This document shows positions 47,300 through 54,894 of a stretch of 64,000 nt of DNA, piece by piece. The notes beneath the pieces were generated by a model. The model did no database searches and was not told the DNA's origin. It saw only the letters and a program-made list of their open reading frames with translations. The translations under genes and the position numbers were made by a program. The stretch is from assembly GCF_004682015.1 (NCBI RefSeq), contig NZ_SMLM01000002.1:372001-436000 (forward strand). The letters are read 5' to 3'. Position 1 is the first letter of the stretch; every line of letters starts with the position of its first letter. The stretch comes from Ramlibacter henchirensis. GTDB lineage: Bacteria; Pseudomonadota; Gammaproteobacteria; Burkholderiales; Burkholderiaceae_C.

Positions 47300-47735
47300 G
47301 TCCACTCCACAAACTCCTGGAGTCAGTCTGCGGGTGGCGGACCAGCCGCTCCATCCTGTTTTTTGGGGCGGGAAGGCACGCGGCGGTGCGGGCGCACGCT
47401 ACACCCGAACCCGGGGCGCAGCGGTACCTGGCCAGCGGAAACGCCGTTGCGCGGAGAGCAGCGGGGCCGCAGCGAACGTGCGTGCCTGTGGCGGCAACTG
47501 CTATGGAATCTCTAGCACGAGCAGAAGCGAACTCGACCGTTGATGGCGGACCTGCCGACTCAGACGGCTCGAAAGCGTGGCCACGCCTCAGTGACCGATG
47601 ACGCGGTCACTGTTTGAATGGGACGTAATTGTTCGAAAGAACGGCCGAGTCAGCCCGGCAATGGCCCGAGCAGGGAGCTGGCATGCAGAGCTGCCGCAGG
47701 TCAACGCGTGCGGCGTGACCGCCGCGACGCGCGTG
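47300..47735. other. Intergenic region with a 24-bp palindrome
   Basis: This 436-bp gap between two minus-strand genes carries no convincing gene. It includes the GH12-gene leader and the dyad at 47589-47612. Base composition is less GC-rich around 47500-47660 than in neighbouring genes. Confidence 0.5.
47589..47612. promoter_or_regulatory. 24-bp dyad (CAGTGACC-N8-GGTCACTG)
   Basis: Two exact 8-bp complementary arms are separated by eight bases, 290 bp upstream of the GH12-like gene. Size and symmetry fit the operator of a dimeric regulator; no regulator gene adjoins it. A weak terminator of the convergent side is less likely because no T-run follows. Confidence 0.45.
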
Positions 47736-50207
47736 TCACTGAGTGCGCGTGACGCTGATCTGCCCGCCGGCGTTGACGGTGGCGGACAAGAGACCGTCCG
47801 ACCCGACGGCGATGTCGTCGATCCCGCTCCCGTCGGGCTGGGTGATCCGGTACCGGCCCGTGACCAGGCCCGAGATGAGGAGGGCGTGCGGCCCAGTTGC
47901 GGTCACCGTGAACCGCATTGACTCCACCGGACCTGCCGATGCATCAGCCCGGAGCAGGACCAGCAGCGCGGCGCCGTCGTGGTCAACCCTCGCTCCTGCG
48001 AAACCCGCATCGTTGTCAACGGCTTCAACGATGGGGAGCGCCGCAGAAGAGCGGTCGGTGAACGTCATCGCGTTCAACATCACCACTGCCAGACCACTGA
48101 CGTCGAGTTCCAGCCCGAAACCGTCGATGGCAGGGCTCGATCGTCCGGAGAAGCCGGTAACGGGTCTCAGCACAGGATTGGCTGGAACCACGGTCGTGTG
48201 AACCATCCGCCCGCCTTGCATCGCATCGATGCAGTCGGGTCCCGAGAACATGCTCTCGCCGCAAGGAGCAGCCGAGACGAAGGTTCTGGGGTCGAGCGGC
48301 GCGAACTCGCCCCTGCTGTGAACGGCGTACGTGATCTTGTCTGCTGCTCCGTTCGAAGTGACGACGGAATCCCCCACGACGACGATGTGCCTGTAGTGCA
48401 CGAGCAATCGGTCGAAGCGCTGGAGCGTCCTTCGCACCTTGCGGCCGAAGTCTTCGGGCACACCGTAGGCGGCGGCCGCATCGCCGATCACCGCCCTCAG
48501 GCCGGGCACCGCTGTCGATGCGTGGACGGCCGCGATGCGCCCGTAGCCCGGATCGTTGGCGCTGAATCGCGGGTCGAGAATCGGAGTGCGCTGTCCTTGG
48601 CCGTTCAGCAGCAGGGTGTTGTGCACGGCCGTGTCGTCAGCGAGACCGCTTCCGCTCCAGCTGTTCAGGTCGGCGGCCTGCCAGCCCTTGTGCCACACGA
48701 CGAAGCTGTTCTGGTCGCGGTGCTGGTGGCTTGCGATCTGCGGTCCGCTGGCGCTGAAGAAGCTCACTGCCGTCGCATCGGCAGTCCAGTCGCTGCGGGA
48801 GTGAAACCAGTGCGCCGACGCAGTGAACGTCGGGAGGACGGTCTCCGACCGGAAGTCTTGCGAGCCTCTGGAAGGATCGTCGAACAGGAATTCGTGGATG
48901 CGGCTGCGTCGGCTGCGGAGCACTCCGGCCGAATGTTCGCGAAGCCAGTACTGCGCCGAAGCGCCTGCGGGCCGGCCCGAGAGTCCGTCTGAAAGCATCG
49001 TCATCAAGGACACATCAAGGGAGGTCATCGCGCCTTGGGCATGGCTCGCGAGGTCGCCGACCTGCAGGAGCGTAGGCGGGTTGTTGGCCGCGTCGTACGG
49101 CGATCCCCGATAGCCGTGCTGCCCGCGCTTGGAGAAGACGTCCGGCTGGGTCGAGTAGAGCTGGAAGCGCGCGGCTTCCTCGGCATACGTGAACCCGGGC
49201 GCCTTGAAGAGGTCGAGCCGGCGACCGACGGAAGCATCGCGCAACCAGAGCAGGACCTCGACCAGGTCGAGCTTGGACTTGCGGCCGTAGTGGGTGCCTT
49301 CATGCCAGTAGCCTCCTCGTCCGTCGCCGTTCAGGTAGCCGACGATGTGGGGCCACTTGTCCCGCATGATGAAGTTCCAGTTCCGCACCGAGGCTTCGTC
49401 CTCGCCCCAGGTCGCGAGCACCTGCAGCATCGTCGCCGCAAGGTACCCGTAGTGGTAGTTGTTGGCGGGATCATCCAGCGCCCAGCCGCCGTCCACGCGG
49501 TTGTTCCAGATCCGGTCGACCGCCGCCCTCATGTAGGCGCGGTAGCTTTCCTTCTGCTCAGGGGTGAGGCGGTCATGGAGCCAGTCGTACACCAACGCGA
49601 CGTTCTTGACGTAGTAGTGCGCGTACAGGTACTGCCCGGCCGAGAGGCATCGGCCAGGGTTGGCGAAGTCGGTCGGGGGAAGATCCGCCGGGTATCGCGC
49701 GACGCATGGCGGCGAATCCGAAGACGGATCGATGGGATCGCTCGTTAGGTTCGCCACCATCCGGTCGGCGAAGTGGATCGCCCGATCGGCGAACTCCTCT
49801 TCGCGCGTCACCACATGCGCAAGGGCGAAGTGCCATGCTTCAAGACCGTAGTCGTAGCCCTGCGTCAGCCGGGCCTGCGACTTGAGGTAGGGATAGATGA
49901 CCTGCCAGTTCTCGTCGTTCGTAGGCGCCCCGAGCGACCCGTCCGGGAGCCGTCCAGCCTTGGCCTGCAACATGGACAGGCGCTCCGCGTCGATGGAGAT
50001 GCGGGGATGTGTCGGGCGGAAGTTCGCTTCGTGGCAGCCTGATGCTTCATCGACGAGCAGACAGGCCGCGGAGGTGGGGGCTTGCTCCGTCGAACCACTG
50101 CCCCCGCCGCATGACAGAACCAGCAGCGCGAGCACTAGCGCCAGGAAGCGCAGCGAGACGGCCGCTCGCAAGCGGCGATCTCCGGGATAGACGGCTTCAG
50201 TCTGCAA
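47736..50207 (-). CDS. Heparinase II/III-like lipoprotein (polysaccharide lyase)
   Basis: The 823-residue protein has a lipoprotein signal (LALLVLSC, lipid-modified C33), an N-terminal alpha/alpha-toroid (about 60-430) and a heparinase II/III-type beta-sheet part with ASHQHRDQNSFVVWHKGW, which holds the His/Asn candidates for catalysis. Such enzymes cleave uronic acid-containing polysaccharides by beta-elimination. The start is a TTG with GGGAGGATG seven bases upstream, inside the 3' end of the preceding gene, which it overlaps by 11 bp; no other start lies before the lipobox. The substrate is unknown. Confidence 0.82.
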   Translation of the reverse strand: MQTEAVYPGDRRLRAAVSLRFLALVLALLVLSCGGGSGSTEQAPTSAACLLVDEASGCHEANFRPTHPRISIDAERLSMLQAKAGRLPDGSLGAPTNDENWQVIYPYLKSQARLTQGYDYGLEAWHFALAHVVTREEEFADRAIHFADRMVANLTSDPIDPSSDSPPCVARYPADLPPTDFANPGRCLSAGQYLYAHYYVKNVALVYDWLHDRLTPEQKESYRAYMRAAVDRIWNNRVDGGWALDDPANNYHYGYLAATMLQVLATWGEDEASVRNWNFIMRDKWPHIVGYLNGDGRGGYWHEGTHYGRKSKLDLVEVLLWLRDASVGRRLDLFKAPGFTYAEEAARFQLYSTQPDVFSKRGQHGYRGSPYDAANNPPTLLQVGDLASHAQGAMTSLDVSLMTMLSDGLSGRPAGASAQYWLREHSAGVLRSRRSRIHEFLFDDPSRGSQDFRSETVLPTFTASAHWFHSRSDWTADATAVSFFSASGPQIASHQHRDQNSFVVWHKGWQAADLNSWSGSGLADDTAVHNTLLLNGQGQRTPILDPRFSANDPGYGRIAAVHASTAVPGLRAVIGDAAAAYGVPEDFGRKVRRTLQRFDRLLVHYRHIVVVGDSVVTSNGAADKITYAVHSRGEFAPLDPRTFVSAAPCGESMFSGPDCIDAMQGGRMVHTTVVPANPVLRPVTGFSGRSSPAIDGFGLELDVSGLAVVMLNAMTFTDRSSAALPIVEAVDNDAGFAGARVDHDGAALLVLLRADASAGPVESMRFTVTATGPHALLISGLVTGRYRITQPDGSGIDDIAVGSDGLLSATVNAGGQISVTRTQ

Positions 50208-51087
50208 AGGTCATCCTCCCGACAACGAGGCTTCGGCGATCTTCCGCTGGACTGTTCGCTGTGTAGTAGGAAGAACCCGTCGACAAGCTCCAGGTGTATC
50301 CGGTGATCAATCCAGAAGTTGCGTCGGCGTAGATGCGCATCGTGCCCAGTCCTGCGCCGTTCTGGTCCGAACCGTCGGCGGCCGTGCCTTTGCGCGTGTC
50401 ACCCGTGCCGTGTGGCGAGGAGGTGGAGTCGATGATGCGGAGCTCGAACTGGTTCGTTCCCGCGATAAGTGGCTTTGTCGGCGTTGTACGCAAGACGGGC
50501 GCGCTGGCCGCGATCATCGTGTGCCCGGTTCCGCCGCTCGTCTTGTCGAGATACTTGATCGCAACGATGTCGCCGCGGCGGATATCAGAGGCAATTTCGA
50601 TCTGTTGGAAGTTGTTCTTGAAGACGATGTTGTCGTGATAACGAGCGGAAGAAGGCCCCGTGCTCCCCATCCAAGCCTTCATGTTGTCGGTCGTGAGATC
50701 GAACGCCTTCAACAAGGAACGTGTGACGTACCCGGAGCAATCGGCTCGGCTCGAGTAAATCCCGACGCCATTGGCCGGCCAGCTCAAGGCTTGGTCGGAG
50801 TGTGCATAGAGGTTGTTTGCGTCGAGGACATGGGTAGCCAGACTTTCAGGCCACATGACCCAATCAGCGCCTTGGCCCCCACTGCCCGGTCCGGGCACGA
50901 CAACGACGAAGTTCGGCGGAATGAGGTTGCGGTCGCCCGAGCCCTGATCCTCCGGAAGAACTTCTTCCGTCGAAATGCCCTCGGCGAGGACCTGAGGATC
51001 CAGGGCAGATCCCCCACCTCCTCCGCCACAACCGCCAGCCGTGGCCATCAGCAAGAACAAGAACACGTAAGACAGGAAGCGAACCAT
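50197..51087 (-). CDS. NlpC/P60-like lipoprotein hydrolase
   Basis: The 296-residue protein has a lipobox ending at C20 (MATAGGC) followed by six Gly, and a papain-like domain with candidate nucleophile C117 (YSSRADCSGYVTRSL) and His H189 (GGTGHTMIAAS), as in NlpC/P60 and CHAP amidases. Substrates of such folds are peptidoglycan peptides or amide links in surface polymers. GAGGTGA lies five bases before the ATG. The end overlaps the TTG start of the heparinase-like gene, so both lipoproteins are made together. Confidence 0.75.
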   Translation of the reverse strand: MVRFLSYVFLFLLMATAGGCGGGGGGSALDPQVLAEGISTEEVLPEDQGSGDRNLIPPNFVVVVPGPGSGGQGADWVMWPESLATHVLDANNLYAHSDQALSWPANGVGIYSSRADCSGYVTRSLLKAFDLTTDNMKAWMGSTGPSSARYHDNIVFKNNFQQIEIASDIRRGDIVAIKYLDKTSGGTGHTMIAASAPVLRTTPTKPLIAGTNQFELRIIDSTSSPHGTGDTRKGTAADGSDQNGAGLGTMRIYADATSGLITGYTWSLSTGSSYYTANSPAEDRRSLVVGRMTFAD

Positions 51088-51198
51088 GGCGTCACCTCAG
51101 TGCTTGGAGAAGTCAAGGCTAGGGTGCCGACCGATAGCGATGAAGGAGCGAACGTCATTCGTGGATGACTTATCGCCTGCTCCGCGCAGAAGCTGAAA

Positions 51199-51480
51199 GT
51201 GACGATGCCATTCCGATCGAGCAGAGGAATGGTGGTTGCAGTGGACACGCGCTCACGCTCAGAAACTGGCCCCGATGGGGAGAAGTCACCGCAGAGAAAG
51301 CCAGGAGCAGCTTCTCTCGAAATTCCTTACGTTCCGGGCGACGTCATCCCGCTGCCGGAGACGATCGAGTCGGACGGGGAAAGCGTTTGGGCTGCCTGGG
51401 AGGAGGCCACTGCTGAGGCGGCCCCGCCGTTTGCAGACACGGTGCCGATCCAGAATCTATCGGACGACGGGGTGAATTGA
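51199..51480 (+). CDS. Possible small acidic protein, 93 aa
   Basis: A plus-strand frame in the 449-bp gap between two minus-strand genes encodes up to 93 residues; the part from residue 40 on (SLEIPYVPGDVIPLPETIES) is acidic and protein-like. No ribosome binding site is seen for the ATG at 51199 or the one at 51229. The family is not recognised, and the call rests on composition only. No other gene is seen between 51088 and 51536. Confidence 0.35.
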   Translation: MTMPFRSSRGMVVAVDTRSRSETGPDGEKSPQRKPGAASLEIPYVPGDVIPLPETIESDGESVWAAWEEATAEAAPPFADTVPIQNLSDDGVN

Positions 51481-51536
51481 GCTTCTCGAATCGGTAAGCC
51501 GCGAAGCTTGCCGCGGGCGCGCTGCCACCCACTGTG

Positions 51537-52067
51537 TCAGAGCATCGGCTGCGTCGGACTGAAATCCGGATGGTCGCCACGGGAGGCGTACTGCTGCTCA
51601 CGATCGGGCTCGAGCAAGGGCTCGACGTTCGCGCTCTTCGCCGGTGCAGGACTGGCGGTGCCGGCGGGCTCATTCGGCATCGTCTCTGCTGCCACGGGCA
51701 TCCTCGCCAAAGGAAGCGCCAGGCGCCAACTGATGCCGCGAACCCAATCACTCGAAGTGGAGTCCAACAACTTCATCCGGCGCATGAAGCTGCGCTCCAG
51801 TTCGAAGATCGAGTAGACCGGCCTGCCATCCCATTGCGAGAGGATCAGCCGGACATGGGCAACGTGCGGTGTCCCTTGTTGTGCGACGGGCAAGAGTTCG
51901 AACCCCACCCATTCGGCCGGCACTCTGGCCCGCACCAGGGTCTCCCGCAGTGACAGCTTGACTATTTCGCGCCTGACGGATCCCCGTTGGTCGGGACCAG
52001 GGCGGTGTTCTTGACGCTTGCCCGGATTGGGCTTCCGGCTCGGGATGAAAAAGGAAAGCAGATTCAT
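51537..52067 (-). CDS. Hypothetical protein related to the 53.1-kb small protein, 176 aa
   Basis: The 176-residue protein is not recognised. Its core (about 38-115) shows a strand-helix-strand pattern, HVRLILSQWDG, FELERSFMRRM, VRGISWRLAL, that parallels WVIYVALTDRAG, ALEKYLHRRL, IRVKAVYWRML in the gene at 52744-53124. The C-terminal 60 residues are Pro/Glu-rich and probably disordered. A lone GspH-type pseudopilin gene lies between the two relatives. No strong ribosome binding site was seen before the ATG. Confidence 0.6.
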   Translation of the reverse strand: MNLLSFFIPSRKPNPGKRQEHRPGPDQRGSVRREIVKLSLRETLVRARVPAEWVGFELLPVAQQGTPHVAHVRLILSQWDGRPVYSIFELERSFMRRMKLLDSTSSDWVRGISWRLALPLARMPVAAETMPNEPAGTASPAPAKSANVEPLLEPDREQQYASRGDHPDFSPTQPML

Positions 52068-52147
52068 ATTAGATGCATCAACTCACCCGCGATGGCCGCG
52101 GCGAGTGTCGCGTGTCCCGTAAGAACACGATGACTGAGCGAGTGTCC

Positions 52148-52720
52148 TCATGCCTGGCAAACTCCTGACCTGGTAACGGAGGCCCTTCCCAGGACCGAGA
52201 GGCAGATAACGCGTTCGAACGTTCCGTCCGAGAGCGCCGACGTGAGGCGGATCTCCACGGTACCTGGCGAACCAGTGATCGGCCCGAGGGGGTTGAACGT
52301 CACCGATGCGAGCCGGGTGGGAGTCTCGACAACCGTTTCGATCCTTCCGTCGGCTCTTCCCCCCGCGATCACCCTGTCAGTCGAGTCAAGCGCCCCGATC
52401 GCCGACTGGTCAACGAAGATGATCCAGCCTTCAGGCCAATCAGCCGTATTGCCAGCGCAAGTCGGAACTGCCGCATGGGGGTTTGAGGACTTGCAGATCG
52501 TGACCTGTGCGTTGCGCGACAGGGCCTCCATGCGCGCCGTGTTCAGTGCCTCAACGAGGGCCTCGGCCCCTGCTGCGACGGACGATCGAACGAGAAAGTC
52601 CCTCATGCCGGGAGCGGCAACCGCCACCACCACCGCGACCAGTGTGAGAACGACCAGCACCTCAACCGCCGTTACGCCTCTGGTGCGACGCAGCCTGTCG
52701 GATGTTCCGGTGGTTTGCAT
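52148..52720 (-). CDS. GspH/FimT-type pseudopilin
   Basis: The 190-residue protein has a type IV prepilin N-terminus: a 15-residue basic leader ending in Gly, then VTAVEVLVVLTLVAVVVAV, with Glu at position 5 of the mature protein, and a GspH-like C-terminal domain (ALNTARMEALSRNAQVTICK near its start). It would be processed by the prepilin peptidase and form part of a pilus or secretion pseudopilus tip. No other pilin or assembly gene is nearby, so it depends on machinery elsewhere. The ATG at 52720 fits the leader length; the frame is open further upstream. Confidence 0.82.
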   Translation of the reverse strand: MQTTGTSDRLRRTRGVTAVEVLVVLTLVAVVVAVAAPGMRDFLVRSSVAAGAEALVEALNTARMEALSRNAQVTICKSSNPHAAVPTCAGNTADWPEGWIIFVDQSAIGALDSTDRVIAGGRADGRIETVVETPTRLASVTFNPLGPITGSPGTVEIRLTSALSDGTFERVICLSVLGRASVTRSGVCQA

Positions 52721-52743
52721 GCTGGCTCGTGCAATCGCCACGA

Positions 52744-53124
52744 CTACGCGGGCAGCATTCGCCAGTAGACGGCTTTCACCCGAATGGCATAGCGGGCGAG
52801 TCGGCGATGAAGGTACTTCTCGAGCGCCGTCATTGCAGCCACGATCTCGCCGGCCCTGTCGGTGAGTGCGACATAGATGACCCACTCCTCAGGACCCGAC
52901 TGGAGGTCCTCGCCGGTCTCGGACTCGGGGCACATCAGGAGACGCAGGCGATAGGAAGGCGGGCAGATTGCGTATCTGCCCAGGACCTCCTCCACTTCCT
53001 CGCGGATGACTTCTTCGCTGTCGATGATGCTCGTCACCGGAGCATCGTCAAAAGACCGGGGCAGGAACGGGCCAAGGAGCCATCCCCATGGTTTGCTTCG
53101 ACTGAATGCTTCCTGGTGGCGCAT
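52744..53124 (-). CDS. Hypothetical protein paired with the pseudopilin gene, 126 aa
   Basis: The 126-residue protein is not recognised. It is alpha/beta-like with an acidic helix (SEEVIREEVEEVLGRYAI) and a C-terminal strand-helix-strand similar to the protein at 51537-52067. AGGAG five bases before the ATG at 53124 supports the start. The pseudopilin gene follows 23 bp downstream on the same strand, so the two are co-transcribed. Confidence 0.65.
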   Translation of the reverse strand: MRHQEAFSRSKPWGWLLGPFLPRSFDDAPVTSIIDSEEVIREEVEEVLGRYAICPPSYRLRLLMCPESETGEDLQSGPEEWVIYVALTDRAGEIVAAMTALEKYLHRRLARYAIRVKAVYWRMLPA

Positions 53125-53247
53125 GGACGCTCCTGTTGACACGCAAGCAATGCTTACGGATCAACTCTGCGGCCATGAGCTCATCTCATCGTAGGAGCAA
53201 GGTCATCCATGGCGCGCCCGCACTGCTGCGGATTTCCGCCTTTCCTG

Positions 53248-53715
53248 TCAAGGCGCCAAGTTGGCAGAAGACTTCGGAGCCGTCATGCAGTGCTGCGCAC
53301 ACAGCTGCTCGAGCAGGTACACCGGATCGACCGGTTTCGTGAGGTGCAGGGAGAAGCCGGCCGAAGCGGACTCCTGACGAACGTCGTCCGATCCATAGCC
53401 CGTGACGGCGATGAAGCTTGTCCTTGTGAGTCCCGCGGCTTGCAGACGACGCGCGAGGTCGTGGCCACTGATCGAAGGCAGGCCGATGTCCAGGATGCAC
53501 ACGTCCGGCTCGAAAGCCGGCGCCGCCTCCAGCGCGTCGAGCGGATGTGTGCACGTGAGAACGTAGTGTCCGTACATGCCGAGAAGGATGCCGAGCGACT
53601 CGACGGCATCGCTGTTGTCGTCCACAAGCAGTACGCGCAACCCGGTCGTCTCTCCCGACAGGGACGCCCGCAATGGGCTCGCGCTCTCCAGGGACCCATG
53701 GCTCTTTCCACACAT
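53248..53715 (-). CDS. Single-domain response regulator (receiver only)
   Basis: The 155-residue protein is one receiver domain: acidic pocket DDN, phospho-acceptor D76 (VCILDIGLPS), Thr of VTGYGS and K127 (LTKPVD). It is followed by a short tail and has no output domain. It has a 25-residue N-terminal extension. AGGAG eight bases before the ATG supports the start. Such proteins relay or quench phosphoryl groups, frequently for hybrid kinases; the partner is unknown. It is divergent from the diiron-protein gene. Confidence 0.88.
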   Translation of the reverse strand: MCGKSHGSLESASPLRASLSGETTGLRVLLVDDNSDAVESLGILLGMYGHYVLTCTHPLDALEAAPAFEPDVCILDIGLPSISGHDLARRLQAAGLTRTSFIAVTGYGSDDVRQESASAGFSLHLTKPVDPVYLLEQLCAQHCMTAPKSSANLAP

Positions 53716-53925
53716 TGAACTGCTCCTAAGCTCGCTACGAAGCGGTCATGTTCGAATGTGGGCGTCAACTTGCTAGGTGCCTCGGGTCATCGGATTTCCG
53801 TAAGCGCGGGTAAGCCGCGCGTCCAGGACGATCCTCTTGCTCTCCACGGAAGACATGACCTCCTGTCTGGCGGCACGAGCAGATTGCGTGGATGGTCCCG
53901 GCCTCCCTCAGCCATAGGAGCAACC

Positions 53926-54864
53926 ATGCAAACGGATAACAGTCGCAAATATGCTCGAGTCATCGAAGCTTCCCAGCGCGTCCGCTGGGACATCGACAGG
54001 GATGTCATCGGCGGGCGCTCCTTCGACTACAGCCGCACCTTCCTGCCGACGGGGCTCTCCCTCGTGGACGAAGTGCCCTTCCTTACCGACAAGGACAGGC
54101 GTTTTCTCTCGCAGGTCCAGGGCCGCACGTACGCTTTCATGTTCGGCCTCGTCGAGCGGTTCATCGGCGCGAAGGCATTGGAAGTCAGCCGCGACCACTG
54201 GCTCGGGGACCAAGTCGCGCTCGAGGCGCTGGTGCGAATGACCGACGAGGAGCTGAAGCACCAGGCCCTTTTCCGCCGCCTCGAGCAGATGATGAACCAG
54301 GGCATGCCCACGGGATACCGCCAGGTCGCCCATCCGAACGATGTGGGCCGGGCCGTCCTCGGCAAGAGCACGTGGGCGGTGCTCGCCCTGACCCTCGACA
54401 TCGAGCTGTTCACCCAGGCGCATTTCCGCGCCAGCATCGAGCACGGGGAGGAGATCTGCCCGCTCTGGAAGGATGTCTTCCTGTTCCACTGGCGGGAGGA
54501 ATCGCAACATGCCGTGCTCGACGAGCTGGAGCTGCTCAGGGCCGACGCCGCGCTCACTCCGGCGCAGCGCGAAGCCGCGGTCGACGAGCTGATCCAGCTC
54601 GTCGGCGCGATCGACGGCATTCTCCAGTCGCAGGCGAACTCGGACGTCGAATACTTCGTCTCGAACGCCAACAGCCGCTTCACTCAGGTGGAGAAGGACC
54701 AGCTCCGGGATTGCGTGCTCAAGGCCTACCGCTGGCAGTACATCACTTCGGGCGTCGGTGAGCCCCGCTTCACGCGTGTGCTGTTCAGCCTGATCTCCGA
54801 ACCGGCCGCTGCCCGGTTGCGCGAAGCCTTGCAGCCCTTCGCATACGCCCGGCCCGCCCACTGA
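53926..54864 (+). CDS. AurF-like diiron protein (ferritin-like fold)
   Basis: The 312-residue helical protein has a full set of candidate diiron ligands in the AurF order: E78, E109xxH112 (EELKHQ), E160 (LDIELF) and H188-x3-E192-x2-H195 (HWREESQH). The H/E/H spacing of +4/+7 equals that of AurF, an N-oxygenase that oxidises arylamines. The sequence otherwise is not close to AurF by eye, so the substrate is open. The ATG at 53926 has AGGAG five bases upstream. It is convergent with the multicopper oxidase gene. Confidence 0.7.
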   Translation: MQTDNSRKYARVIEASQRVRWDIDRDVIGGRSFDYSRTFLPTGLSLVDEVPFLTDKDRRFLSQVQGRTYAFMFGLVERFIGAKALEVSRDHWLGDQVALEALVRMTDEELKHQALFRRLEQMMNQGMPTGYRQVAHPNDVGRAVLGKSTWAVLALTLDIELFTQAHFRASIEHGEEICPLWKDVFLFHWREESQHAVLDELELLRADAALTPAQREAAVDELIQLVGAIDGILQSQANSDVEYFVSNANSRFTQVEKDQLRDCVLKAYRWQYITSGVGEPRFTRVLFSLISEPAAARLREALQPFAYARPAH

Positions 54865-54894
54865 AGGCGCCCCACGGCGCCGGCCCTGCGGCCT

